DNA of 30,819 bases, from positions 1 through 30,819 of the forward strand of contig JAEZHL010000204.1 in the NCBI GenBank assembly GCA_023416575.1, in the 5' to 3' direction. Under the pieces are notes generated by a model. The model had not been told where the DNA came from and did not search any database. It worked only from the letters and a program-made list of their open reading frames with translations. Each line of letters starts with the position of its first letter. The first letter of the stretch is position 1. The position numbers and the translations under genes are program-made. Below, in pieces: positions 16,211-24,875 of the stretch. This DNA comes from Pseudomonadota bacterium (lineage in GTDB: Bacteria > Pseudomonadota > Alphaproteobacteria > Rhizobiales > Hyphomicrobiaceae).

Positions 16211-17845
16211 TCAAACCTCGACCGAGAGAGCCATGCCGTCATGGCTGGGATCCGCTGCGCCCGCGAGCTTGCCATCGACGATTTGAATGGCATGCACAGC
16301 GGCTGTGGTGAAGCTCAGATGGCTCCGGGCAACCGGGTAGCCACGGCTTCGCACGTCGCGCTCTACGATACCGGGAATGCGGTTGCTGATCTCAATAGTG
16401 TCGCTGGTGGCTGAAAACCGCGGAGCAGCAACGGCCGTTTCGATCGGCATTTGGAAATCGATGACGTTGAGCAGCACCTGCAGCACACCCATCGAGATCT
16501 GGGTCGCGCCCGGCGCACCAATGACGATCGCGGGCCGGCCTTCATTGAAAACAATGGAAGGACACATCGAGCTGAAACGGCTCTTGCCGGGGGCGATGGA
16601 ACCGGCCTGCCCAGGCCGCGGATCAAACACGCCGATGCAGCCATTGTACATGAAGCCGAGGCCATCCGTAATGACACCCGATGGCATTCCCAGCGAATGG
16701 GTCATGGAGACAGCGTCGCCTGCCGCGTCCACGACCGAGATGTGTGTCGTATCCTTGCTGGCGATGCCGCCCTTCATTCGGGGCACGTGGATCTTCTCGC
16801 CGCTCCGGATGCGGGTAGCGACTGCATGCGCATGATCCTTGCTGCTCAACTGCTCCACCGGCACGTCGACGAATTCCGGATCACCGATGAAGCGATCCTT
16901 ATCGACGGTGGCCTGCTTCATGGCCTCTGCGACAGTCGCGATGTAGTCGGGACTGTTGTGGCCGAGGGAGGCTAGGTCGAACTGCTCAAGAATATTGAGC
17001 ATCTCGATGAGTTGGAGGCCACCACCCGGCGGTCTGTTGGTCGCCACGTCCAGAGCACGATACTTGGTCCACAACGGCGCCGTGCGGCGTGTCCGGTAGC
17101 CGCTGAGATCCGCCGCAGAAATGAGACCGCCGTGCGCCTCCATGTCCCGGACAATAGCTCGCGCGATTTCTCCGGTGTAAAAGGCCTCTGCTCCCTCCCG
17201 CGCAATGGTTCGAAGTGTCCTGGCCAGATCGGGATTGCGGATGCAATCGCCCGGCGACAGCAAATTCCCTGCCTTATCGAAAAACAACTTTCGGCCACTT
17301 TCACTGAAACGCAGCCGATCTATAACCTGCGCCCGGCCCTGACGATCCGGCTCTATCCAGAACTTGAACACCTGGGGCCTGATGGCATAGCCCTCTTCGG
17401 CATAACGGATCGCGGGCGCGATGATGTCGCTCCATGGCATTTTGCCGAATGAAGTCTGGGCCTCGAAATAAGCCAGCAGGCTGCCCGGTACGGCGATGGA
17501 CTGGTAGCCGATATCGTTAACCCGCCCCGTCAGGATGAATCCGAAACCATCCTGCGTCTCGCCTTCGATTCTGTCTGCCCACATATCGGCGCGCGCGGCG
17601 CCGGGGGCGCGCGCGTGGAAATCAATGACCTCGTGCAGCTTCCGGCTCGGCAGGTAGAGATGCATGCTTCCGAAGCCTGCGATCCCACACATCAACGGAT
17701 CGACAACGCCCTGCACCAGCGCACAGCAGATCGCAGCATCGACCGCATTGCCACCCGCACGAAGAATTTCCGCGCCGGCATCCACCGCCTCGGGCTGCGG
17801 CGCAACAATCATGGCAGTCCCGGTTGCGGATTTCGAGTTGCTCAT
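16211..17845 (-). CDS. ggt: Gamma-glutamyltransferase family protein, predicted cytoplasmic
   Basis: 544 residues. The N-terminal Ntn-hydrolase region (GAEILRAGGNAVDAAICCAL) and PPGGGLQLIEMLNILEQF are typical. The maturation site is visible: DTTHISVVDAAG, where autocleavage before Thr366 would create the small subunit with an N-terminal threonine nucleophile. The GIGGFGSMHL-like region near 54-63 and APGKSRFSSMCPSIVF also fit. Family members cleave the gamma-glutamyl bond of glutathione and related amides. Unlike Escherichia coli GGT there is no signal peptide, so it should act inside the cell on substrate brought in by the linked ABC transporter. Its start overlaps the dppF stop by 4 nt (ATGA). 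Confidence 0.92.
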   Translation of the reverse strand: MSNSKSATGTAMIVAPQPEAVDAGAEILRAGGNAVDAAICCALVQGVVDPLMCGIAGFGSMHLYLPSRKLHEVIDFHARAPGAARADMWADRIEGETQDGFGFILTGRVNDIGYQSIAVPGSLLAYFEAQTSFGKMPWSDIIAPAIRYAEEGYAIRPQVFKFWIEPDRQGRAQVIDRLRFSESGRKLFFDKAGNLLSPGDCIRNPDLARTLRTIAREGAEAFYTGEIARAIVRDMEAHGGLISAADLSGYRTRRTAPLWTKYRALDVATNRPPGGGLQLIEMLNILEQFDLASLGHNSPDYIATVAEAMKQATVDKDRFIGDPEFVDVPVEQLSSKDHAHAVATRIRSGEKIHVPRMKGGIASKDTTHISVVDAAGDAVSMTHSLGMPSGVITDGLGFMYNGCIGVFDPRPGQAGSIAPGKSRFSSMCPSIVFNEGRPAIVIGAPGATQISMGVLQVLLNVIDFQMPIETAVAAPRFSATSDTIEISNRIPGIVERDVRSRGYPVARSHLSFTTAAVHAIQIVDGKLAGAADPSHDGMALSVEV

Positions 17846-18642
17846 GCCTGTGCTCCTCTACCTACGACCGGAATGAGCGCGGCATCCAGCAGCTTCCGGG
17901 TGTAAGGATCCTTGGGGGATTGCAAGACATCCTCGGCAGCGCCCTGCTCGACCACGATGCCCTTGTGCATCACGGCAATCCGATCCGCCATGTGCTCGAC
18001 AACGGCGAGGTTGTGCGTGATGAGAAGATAGGTCAATCCGAATTCCCGGCCGAGATCCTGCAGCAGATTGAGGATCTGTGCCTGCACTGAGACATCGAGC
18101 GCCGACGTCGGTTCATCGCAAACAACGATCTGCGGCTTGAGTGCAAGTGCCCTTGCAATCGCCACGCGCTGCCGCTGCCCGCCGGAAAGCTCACCTGGGA
18201 AACTGTCGAGATATCGGCGCGACAGTCCAACGACGTCCAGCAACTCGGCGGCACGCGCGTTCAGCTCCCGCGAGGTAGCACGACCGTGCAGCGCAAGTGG
18301 CAGTGACACGATTGATCGGATGCTCTTGCGCGGATTGAGCGACGAATAGGGGTCCTGAAAAATCATTTGGATCAGGACTGCTCGCTCCGCCTTGCGATAT
18401 TCGGAAATTGGGCGACCAAGAAGCCGAGCATCACCTGACGTCGGTTTCTGCACGCCCATCAACATCCGCGCCGTCGTGCTCTTGCCGCATCCGGACTCGC
18501 CGACGAGCGCCAGCGTCTCGCCTTTAACAAGCCGTAGCGAGACGCCATCCACGGCCACCAGCGGCTTTGCCGCGCGAAGAAGGCCGCTTCTCATCGTGAA
18601 TTCGCAACGCAGATCGCGCGCTTCGAGGACGGCGTCGTTCAC
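17842..18642 (-). CDS. dppF: Peptide ABC transporter ATPase (DppF-like)
   Basis: 266 residues. Walker A GESGCGKS (48-55), the signature LSGGQRQRVAIARAL and Walker B VVCDEPTSALD are all intact. The N-terminal LRCEFTMRSG with a loop before Walker A and FQDPYSSLNPRKSI are characteristic of the DppF/OppF half. It is shorter than the usual 320-330 residues because the C-terminal oligopeptide region is mostly absent; it ends soon after DPYTRKLLDAAL. The ATPase core should work. It overlaps dppD upstream and ggt downstream by 4 nt each. Confidence 0.93.
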   Translation of the reverse strand: MNDAVLEARDLRCEFTMRSGLLRAAKPLVAVDGVSLRLVKGETLALVGESGCGKSTTARMLMGVQKPTSGDARLLGRPISEYRKAERAVLIQMIFQDPYSSLNPRKSIRSIVSLPLALHGRATSRELNARAAELLDVVGLSRRYLDSFPGELSGGQRQRVAIARALALKPQIVVCDEPTSALDVSVQAQILNLLQDLGREFGLTYLLITHNLAVVEHMADRIAVMHKGIVVEQGAAEDVLQSPKDPYTRKLLDAALIPVVGRGAQA

Positions 18643-19649
18643 GATGCACTCGCAAGAGCGAAATTCGAACGCGAGCGTTCAGCGGTAAGAATGCAACGAT
18701 ATTGGTGCGGCCCCTCCCCGAGTCCACCATCCGTCTCAGCGCATCGTTCCGTACGGAAGGCGCAGCGATTACGGAACAGGCAGCCCGGCATATCCCCGAT
18801 CAATGTCGGCACCAATCCTGGGATAACTCCCAATTTCCGGCCCTTGCCCCTGCGCCCAGCCGGAAGGCAACGAAGCAGTGCCTGGGTGTACGGGTGAAGG
18901 GGGTCTTCGAACAGGCTGGTCCGGTCGGACTTCTCCATCAGCTTGCCGGCATACATGACACCAACATTGTTGGCGATGCGGGCAACCACCCCGAGATCGT
19001 GCGTGATCAGGATCATCCCCATGCCCAACTCGGATTGAAGGTCGGCCAGAAGTGTCAAAAGTTGCGCTTGGACCGTCACGTCCAACGCGGTGGTCGGCTC
19101 ATCTGCAATCAGCAGGTCGGGGCCGCACATCAGCGCCATCGCGATCATCACGCGCTGCCGAAGGCCGCCCGACAATTCATGCGGAAACTGAGTGAGCCGG
19201 CGCTCCGGCTCGGTAATCCCAACGCGTGCGAGCAGGAACAGCGCCCGGTCGACGGCGGCGGCCTGCGTCCCGCCCTTGTGCCGACGGTAAACTTCAGTGA
19301 GCTGCCGGCCAACTGTGTGGACGGGATCCAAGGCCGTCATCGGGTCCTGGAAGATCATGGCGATCCGGTTACCCCGGAGGCCCGCCACGCGAAGGCCGAA
19401 GTCGTCCTTAAGCTCTTCGCCATTAAAGCGCAGACTCGTCGCCCGCCGGAACGCACCTTTGGGAAGCAAATCGAGAAGAGCGAGAGCGGTCATCGATTTG
19501 CCGCTTCCCGACTCTCCGACAATGCACAGCGTCTCTCCGCGCCTGACTTCGAAAGAGACGTCGCGCACCGGATGCATGACGCCGTCGGGAGTCGGGATAT
19601 CGACGCACAAGTTTTCGACGGAAAGCAGGGATTGAGCAGTGCGCGCCAT
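18639..19649 (-). CDS. dppD: Peptide ABC transporter ATPase (DppD-like), first gene of the operon
   Basis: 336 residues. Walker A GESGSGKS (45-52), the signature LSGGLRQRVMIAMAL and Walker B LIADEPTTALD are intact. The C-terminal oligopeptide domain is full length, with the cysteine-rich GCLFRNRCAFRTERC segment that in DppD proteins can carry an iron-sulfur cluster. It is the promoter-proximal gene of the D-F-ggt-hydrolase-B-C-A-CocE operon. No good ribosome site is seen before ATG 19649. The 5' region is AT-rich (run of T on the plus strand) and a 6-3-6 palindrome lies 42 nt upstream. Confidence 0.93.
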   Translation of the reverse strand: MARTAQSLLSVENLCVDIPTPDGVMHPVRDVSFEVRRGETLCIVGESGSGKSMTALALLDLLPKGAFRRATSLRFNGEELKDDFGLRVAGLRGNRIAMIFQDPMTALDPVHTVGRQLTEVYRRHKGGTQAAAVDRALFLLARVGITEPERRLTQFPHELSGGLRQRVMIAMALMCGPDLLIADEPTTALDVTVQAQLLTLLADLQSELGMGMILITHDLGVVARIANNVGVMYAGKLMEKSDRTSLFEDPLHPYTQALLRCLPAGRRGKGRKLGVIPGLVPTLIGDMPGCLFRNRCAFRTERCAETDGGLGEGPHQYRCILTAERSRSNFALASAS

Positions 19650-19690
19650 TCTATTTTTTTAGTCCGCCACAATGCTGACCCTCTCGCGCG

Positions 19691-19705
19691 CATCGCAGCG
19701 CGATG
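19691..19705. promoter_or_regulatory. Possible operator upstream of the peptide operon
   Basis: CATCGC-AGC-GCGATG is a perfect 6-3-6 palindrome 42 nt upstream of the dppD start. In GC-rich DNA such a sequence may arise by chance. No regulator gene is linked to this operon. Confidence 0.25.
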
Positions 19706-19969
19706 TGAGGCCACGCATATCCATGTTTTCCTCGAGCCTGCGCAAGCGAGCCACGGTGAACGAATCCACCGTGCAGCCAAACGAGCTTAAGGCGCACGTG
19801 AGTGTCCATTGCTTTTCAACAACATAGAACTACCACGTTACACCACGAGAGAGCATGCGCCATCATCTGCTTGGTGCTAACGGGGAACAGCAACCTCGTC
19901 AAGGCGAACCACGGCATACTCAACGGGTTCAATCATGATGAGTATGTGGGTGGCAGGATCCTCAACGCC
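19706..19969. other. Unassigned stretch between the peptide operon and the IS66 remnant
   Basis: About 260 bp. From about 19860 one plus-strand frame has strong GC3 codon bias (NLVKANHGILNGFNHDEYVG), which looks like decayed coding sequence. I could not place it in a family. It runs without a stop into the IS66 remnant but does not resemble IS66 itself. Confidence 0.3.
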
Positions 19970-20490
19970 GGCACGCCGCTCGACAAGACCCCAGCCACGA
20001 TGGGGGTCATCGTAACACGCGTCCGAATTATGCGTGCCGGATGTGCGAGCGGATCAGCACCGGCGACACAGCTGGCCTGATCCAGGCTCCCGCACCGGTG
20101 CGGCTGATCCCCGGCGGCCTGCCCACGGAGGCCCTCGTCGCGTACGAGGTGGAGCGTCTGCAGGGACGAACGCGTTGGTGGCCCGGTGGCTCTGGCTCTG
20201 TGCTGGTCGCACTTCCGTCGCCGCTTCATGTGACATCGCCAAGACGGGAAACGCGCCAATCGCATAGGGGGCACTCGATCGCATTGGCGTACTCTACGGA
20301 TCGAAGCCGAGATCCGCGGCCGCTCATCGATGAGCTGAAGCCGTGGTCGAAACGCAGTTGAAGCGTGCCTCCGGACCTTCCCCGATCGCAGAGGCGAACC
20401 GCTACGGCCTCTTTCGCTGGGAGGGCCTCTGTCGATATCTCGATGACGACTGCATCGAAAACGACACCAACGCCGCCACCGCCGTTTCCG
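19970..20490 (+). mobile_element. Decayed IS66-family transposase remnant
   Basis: Translated pieces in shifting frames match the IS66 transposase in order: PLDKTPATMGVIVTR, then RPNYACRMCERI, GLIQAPAPVRLIPGGLPTEA with LVA, CDIAKTGNAPIA, ALDRIGVLYGSK, RPLIDELKPW, and ASGPSPIAEANRYGLFRWEG followed by LCRYLDDDCIENDTN. At least three frameshifts, a stop and a large internal deletion (after ALVA) show it is dead. The C-terminal DNN-like region breaks off near 20480, 20 nt before the aminotransferase stop. Terminal inverted repeats were not found. Confidence 0.85.
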
Positions 20491-20500
20491 CACCCAGCGA

Positions 20501-21835
20501 CTATTCGTTCGCAATCAAATACGAATATTTATCGACGAATGCAGCAATACAATTGCCAAATTGCGATATCTCGTCGTCCCTTATCTCGATATTCAGGGCA
20601 ATGAAGCCTCTTCTGGCGATATAGAAGCCAGACTCCAACAGATCCAAAAACAGCAATTCCCTCATCCTGTCGTCCAGGCCAGCAACCTGCTCTTGATGAA
20701 CCAGTTCCTCATTCGTTGGATGAATATTGATCAGAGATCCCATCCCGGTCGCATTGAAGTTTGCACCCGTCTCAGCAAAAATTCTGTTTAATCGCCGTCT
20801 GAGACCGTCTCCCCTCTGGTTCAAGTCGCTCAAAACTTGCTGCGTGAGAACCTCTGATAGTGCTGCTCTGCCAGCCGCCATGGTGAGCGCGTTGTTGTTG
20901 AATGTGCCTGCGTGCGGAAGCGCGCCCTCAGCCCGAGGATCGAACATGCTCATGAAACGGGTGGCGCCGCCAAACGCACCGAAGGACATACCCCCGCCGA
21001 GGTACTTTCCCAAGGTCGTCATATCTGGCGTTACCCCGAACAATTGCTGGGCGCCGCCATACGACAACCTCGACGTCATCACCTCATCGAAAATGAGAGC
21101 CGCACCGCATGATTCCGTTTCCTCGCGCAACATGAGCAGGAACTCCGGAGTTGCGGGAATACACCCACCCGAACCAATCATGGGCTCGACCAGAACGCAG
21201 GCAATATCGGATCCACGCTCTCGCAGTATTGCACGCGCACCCTCGAGATCGTTATATCGCGCCACGATATAAGGGAAAGGCGCGTTGACGGGCGAACCAC
21301 CACCGCCGAAGTAAAACACGCTGCCATGATAGCCACCGCTGAAGACCATAACCGTGGCGCGCTTCGTGGCAATTCGCGCAGCTGTCACCGCCATGAGGTT
21401 GGCTTCAGTTCCAGAATTAGTGAAGCGAAGCAATTCCAATGAAGGGAAGCGACCACGGATGAGCTCTGCCAGGTCGATCTCAGCGCGCGTGTGGCCGCTC
21501 AAATTGATACCTAGATCCAACGCCTCTTTGATCGCGCGATGGATCGTGGGATGCGAATGACCAAAGATACCGGCAGTAAATTCCCCTAGCAAATTGAGGT
21601 ACTCGATGCCATCAACGTCGCGAATTCGCGCCCTTTCTCCAGATTCGATCCGAAGGGGAAATGGTCCATGATATAAAACGGTTCGGGTATTGCCCCCGGG
21701 CATGTGCCTCTGGGCTGTTTCGAACGCGCGTAGCGAATTCGGGCGACGCCTTGCATATCGCGAGCGGGCTTCCGCGAGCGCTTGGTCGAGATCAGCAGCG
21801 TTTGGGATCGAGGAATCAGTGGGCATGTGCGTCAT
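20501..21835 (-). CDS. Class III PLP-dependent aminotransferase (glutamate-1-semialdehyde aminomutase-like)
   Basis: 444 residues from ATG 21835 (ATG 21826 is also possible; ribosome sites are weak for both). The frame continues upstream across the divergent promoter without homology. Conserved features are RFTNSGTEANLMAVTAAR, FSGGYHG, the PLP-pairing Asp250 in IFDEV and Lys277 in TLGKYLGGGM. The pattern is closest to the HemL-like branch, which includes GSA aminomutase and aminotransferases for beta- or other unusual amino acids. The gene stands next to an amino-acid ABC transporter and is divergent from a TetR regulator, so a catabolic transaminase is more likely than heme synthesis (inference). 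Confidence 0.9.
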   Translation of the reverse strand: MTHMPTDSSIPNAADLDQALAEARSRYARRRPNSLRAFETAQRHMPGGNTRTVLYHGPFPLRIESGERARIRDVDGIEYLNLLGEFTAGIFGHSHPTIHRAIKEALDLGINLSGHTRAEIDLAELIRGRFPSLELLRFTNSGTEANLMAVTAARIATKRATVMVFSGGYHGSVFYFGGGGSPVNAPFPYIVARYNDLEGARAILRERGSDIACVLVEPMIGSGGCIPATPEFLLMLREETESCGAALIFDEVMTSRLSYGGAQQLFGVTPDMTTLGKYLGGGMSFGAFGGATRFMSMFDPRAEGALPHAGTFNNNALTMAAGRAALSEVLTQQVLSDLNQRGDGLRRRLNRIFAETGANFNATGMGSLINIHPTNEELVHQEQVAGLDDRMRELLFLDLLESGFYIARRGFIALNIEIRDDEISQFGNCIAAFVDKYSYLIANE

Positions 21836-21850
21836 CCAGGAATGAAATTC

Positions 21851-21865
21851 TTGTACTCCCCGCAA
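21851..21865. promoter_or_regulatory. Degenerate TTGTAC-N3-GTACAA site
   Basis: TTGTACTCCCCGCAA keeps the left half exactly and three of six bases of the right half of the palindrome found intact at 25671 and 28633. It lies between the divergent aminotransferase and TetR genes, as expected for control of both. A second TCGTAC half lies about 20 nt further right. This is a suggestive but weak match. Confidence 0.35.
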
Positions 21866-21905
21866 TCGAGTCGTACGGAGCAGCTTTGGTTTGAGGAGAA
21901 CAGCA

Positions 21906-22619
21906 ATGGCGAAACGCACCGGAAAGCAACCGCGTGCGGATCTTAGTCGAGAGCGGATCGTGAACGAAGCCCTGGCGCTGATCGATGAGAGCGGCTTGCC
22001 TGCATTGTCGATGAGGAGCCTCGCCAATAGACTGGGGGTCTATCCAACTGCGCTCTACTGGTATGTCGATACGCGCAGCAGTCTTTTGGCGGCAGTCGTC
22101 GAGCTTGTTCTCGGCAATGTTCTGCCACAGGAAGATGGGCCAGACGTGCCATGGCAGGACTGGACTATGGCTCTGATGCGGTCCTATCGAGCTGCAATCA
22201 TGCGCCATCCCAACGTCGCGCCTTTGCTCGGTGCAGACCTGACCTCCAACCCAGGCGTCGACATGACTGTCGTTGAGTCGCTGCTCGCACACCTCGAAGC
22301 TGCAGGATTCCGTGATCATAACTTGCTGCACGCCTACAACAGCATCATGGCGGGCATGATCGGCTTCGTGACGCTGGAACTTGCGGCTGCTCCAACGGAT
22401 GACGAAAGGTGGGCAGAAACACTCAAAGAACGATATCGTGCGGCAGACATTGAACGTTTCCCCACGATAAGGCGATGGGCCGCACTCATCGAGAACCGCG
22501 CTTTTGTTGTCCGTTGGCATAATGGGGCCACGGCACCGATGGACGATGCCTTCGAGCACTTCGCGTCGGCGTTGCTTCACGGGCTTGAGGCTGGACTTCA
22601 TGCTGGCGCTAAACGCTAG
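21906..22619 (+). CDS. TetR-family transcriptional regulator
   Basis: 237 residues. The N-terminal helix-turn-helix reads RERIVNEALALIDESGLPAL, SMRSLANRLGVYPTALYWYV, and the C-terminal helical region resembles the TetR_C ligand domain, with SYRAAIMRHPNVAPLLGADL. The start at 21906 follows GAGGAG by 8 nt; the ATG at 21891 lacks a site. It is divergent from the aminotransferase. TetR proteins commonly bind 6-3-6-type palindromes and repress neighbours, so it is the best local candidate for the TTGTAC-N3-GTACAA sites. Its 3' end overlaps the convergent permease gene by 11 nt. Confidence 0.92.
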   Translation: MAKRTGKQPRADLSRERIVNEALALIDESGLPALSMRSLANRLGVYPTALYWYVDTRSSLLAAVVELVLGNVLPQEDGPDVPWQDWTMALMRSYRAAIMRHPNVAPLLGADLTSNPGVDMTVVESLLAHLEAAGFRDHNLLHAYNSIMAGMIGFVTLELAAAPTDDERWAETLKERYRAADIERFPTIRRWAALIENRAFVVRWHNGATAPMDDAFEHFASALLHGLEAGLHAGAKR

Positions 22620-23376
22620 CAGTATTGCTGGCGCGGACATCGAACATTCGCACCGCGCGAGAGAGTACATAGCAGCACGTGAAGTAGCCCGCGGCGAGCG
22701 TGATATAAAGAGGGATGGGCTCGTAGACTCGGTTGTTCACCAGGATCACGGCACGGAAGAAGTCCGTAATGCCTACGATGTAGATCAGGGACGTGATCTT
22801 GAACATCATCACGACGTGGGCGATGATCGCGGGTATCATCGTCCTCAATGCCTGCGGGATGACGATGAAACGCAGAATGTCGATCCTGCTGAGACCGCTA
22901 GCGAACCCTGTTTCAACGAGAACTTTGGGCACCGATTTCAAACCACCGCGGACGACCTCCGCCAGATACGCCGCCGCCATGAGTGATAAGCTCAGGATTG
23001 CCGCCGGCCAAGACGGAATTCGGGAGCCAGTCAAAGCCGGAACAGCGAAGTAAATCCAAAAGATAACCATAAGTTGCGGCATCGCCCGGATGGTTTCGAC
23101 ATAGGCACCAGCCAGCAGGCGGAGAGTCCTCCAACGCGCCATGCGGCCGAACGCAAGAACCACTCCGATCGGTAGGCCGATCGCAACCGAGACCACCGTC
23201 AAGACCCAGGAATACCAAAGGCCCGTCAACAAAAGCGGCGCTGAATTGACAACAACGGACCAACGGTAGTCCTTTACCAGCCAGATGAACCCGACGAACA
23301 GACATGTTGCAATCAGGCCGTTGATGAAACGATAACGTCTTGCAACAGCATTTCGATTATCGACCGGCATATTCAT
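22609..23376 (-). CDS. Amino-acid ABC transporter permease (HisM/GltK type)
   Basis: 255 residues with about five membrane segments. The polar amino-acid permease pattern is clear: GLWYSWVLTVVSVAIGLPIG, VETIRAMPQLMVIFWIYFAV, and the EAA loop GLSRIDILRFIVIPQALRTM. ATG 23376 overlaps the stop of the preceding permease by 4 nt (ATGA), so the two are translationally coupled; a second ATG follows at 23370. It ends the ATPase, binding protein, permease, permease run on the minus strand. Confidence 0.92.
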   Translation of the reverse strand: MNMPVDNRNAVARRYRFINGLIATCLFVGFIWLVKDYRWSVVVNSAPLLLTGLWYSWVLTVVSVAIGLPIGVVLAFGRMARWRTLRLLAGAYVETIRAMPQLMVIFWIYFAVPALTGSRIPSWPAAILSLSLMAAAYLAEVVRGGLKSVPKVLVETGFASGLSRIDILRFIVIPQALRTMIPAIIAHVVMMFKITSLIYIVGITDFFRAVILVNNRVYEPIPLYITLAAGYFTCCYVLSRAVRMFDVRASNTASV

Positions 23377-24005
23377 TTCAAATCGAACCGTCTTTCGAGG
23401 CGCGAAGCACCCCACGCGACAAGAAACGCCAGGGCTACGTAGGCGGCCGTGACAAAAGTTGCTGCTTCGAAGCCGCGAAACGTATCTGTTTCAACTTGTT
23501 GAACCTGGAACGTCATCTCTTGAACGCTGATGAGCATCGCTACTGACGAGTTCTTAAGAACTTCAATCAGCTGCGTGGTAATGGCAGGAATCGAGACAGC
23601 CCATGCCTGCGGCAGAAGGACGAACCTGAAAATATCACTGCGCCGATGCCCTAGAGCCCATGCAGCCTCAGTCTGTTCACGAGGTATCGAACGGAAGCCG
23701 GAATCAACAGCATCGCAAATGTATGCACTTTGGTGGACGGCGAGGCCCACAACTGCCGCTGTCCAACTGTCCCAACCCAGAACGAAATAGAGAAAGAAAA
23801 CCTTCACGACAGCCGGAAGGTTCCGCATAAAATCAACGTACGCGCTGATCCACGGATTTACCAAACCAAGAGATAGCTGGCGCAGACAGGCCAGCCATAC
23901 TCCGATCGCAAACGCCCCGATGGCAGCGACAATCGTGATCTGCACGGTCATCAGGAAGCCCTGCCAGAGGGCTTCCCGATAATCCCAAAGAACCCACCAC
24001 TTCAT
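23373..24005 (-). CDS. Amino-acid ABC transporter permease (HisQ/GltJ type)
   Basis: 210 residues from ATG 24005; a GTG at 24014 is an alternative, and no strong ribosome site is visible. Patterns are GFLMTVQITIVAAIGAFAIG, VDFMRNLPAVVKVFFLYFVL, GFRSIPREQTEAAWALGHRR and VLLPQAWAVSIPAITTQLIE, typical of the His/Glu/Gln/Arg permease family. It forms the membrane channel with the partner encoded at 22609. It follows the binding-protein gene by 14 nt and overlaps the next permease. Confidence 0.92.
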   Translation of the reverse strand: MKWWVLWDYREALWQGFLMTVQITIVAAIGAFAIGVWLACLRQLSLGLVNPWISAYVDFMRNLPAVVKVFFLYFVLGWDSWTAAVVGLAVHQSAYICDAVDSGFRSIPREQTEAAWALGHRRSDIFRFVLLPQAWAVSIPAITTQLIEVLKNSSVAMLISVQEMTFQVQQVETDTFRGFEAATFVTAAYVALAFLVAWGASRLERRFDLK

Positions 24006-24019
24006 TGGCGCCACGAGTG

Positions 24020-24844
24020 CTACTTGATACCAGGCTGCAACTGATAGGGCGACCACATGTAGAAATTGGGCCTATCTCCGAAGTGCTTCTCATAGAGAGA
24101 AGCGTAGGTGCCGTCCGACCAGAGTTCTTGCAATGCATTATTGACGGCGACACGGATGCCTGAGTCATTTTTACGAAGCATTATGGCCCAAGGGTCCTTG
24201 AAGAAATCCTGTGACAACGCCAAGCGTTCCGGATCCCGCTTCAGGAAAGCAACCGCGCTGGCGCGATTGATGCCTACCGCATCCACGCGGCCATTCTGCA
24301 GAGCCAGGACCGCTTCTGGGAATTCCTGAAACAATGAGAGATCTGCGTTGGGCAATCTCTCTTTGATAAGGTTGACGACATAACTGCCCTGGACCGTGGC
24401 AATCTTCTTTGGCGGAGCGTAGTCAGCAAGCGTTTCTTTACCGCCCTTCTTGATGATCAGATTTACTGCATCCCAAAGATAAGGAATTGAGAAATCGACA
24501 CTCTTCTCCCGTTCGACGGTTGGCGTAGTGACACCGATCTCGATGTCGATTGCTCCCTGTTCCAGCAACGGGAACCGTGTCCGCGACGTCACGGCAACAA
24601 ATTCGGCCGCAAAACCGAGCTTTTTTGCGATCTCTTGGCCGAGATCAATTCCAAATCCAACCGGCTTGCCACTCTCGTCAACCGAGCCGACCGGCGGAAA
24701 GTCGTTGCGGATCCCGATCAACAGCTTGCCGCTGGCCTTAGCCTTTTCAAGCGTGCTGCTAGTCTGGGCGTAAGCTGTGGTTGCTAGCCCCAGGAGACCT
24801 GCCACAAATAGTAATGGCAAGTAGCGTTGAAGTTTCGTGCGCAT
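24020..24844 (-). CDS. Amino-acid ABC transporter substrate-binding protein (family 3)
   Basis: 274 residues with a signal peptide ending in TAYA before QTSS. Family-3 features are GKLLIGIRNDFPPVGSVDES, GKPVGFGIDLGQEIAKKLG, and DIEIGVTTPTVEREKSVDFS. The SBP_bac_3 fold binds polar amino acids in the periplasm. TVEREKSVDFSIPY and the ligand-loop Arg are similar to glutamate/aspartate-type binders, but specificity cannot be fixed here. The coupled lyase and hydro-lyase would suit an acidic or branched acidic amino acid (inference). Confidence 0.93.
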   Translation of the reverse strand: MRTKLQRYLPLLFVAGLLGLATTAYAQTSSTLEKAKASGKLLIGIRNDFPPVGSVDESGKPVGFGIDLGQEIAKKLGFAAEFVAVTSRTRFPLLEQGAIDIEIGVTTPTVEREKSVDFSIPYLWDAVNLIIKKGGKETLADYAPPKKIATVQGSYVVNLIKERLPNADLSLFQEFPEAVLALQNGRVDAVGINRASAVAFLKRDPERLALSQDFFKDPWAIMLRKNDSGIRVAVNNALQELWSDGTYASLYEKHFGDRPNFYMWSPYQLQPGIK

Positions 24845-24875
24845 TAACCCCTCCCCATCTCAGGTGCGTTGACTG

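Noticed and set aside
19933..20514. Minus-strand frame of about 190 codons across the IS66 relic
   Set aside because: The plus strand carries recognisable transposase pieces; the minus frame is an Arg-rich shadow.
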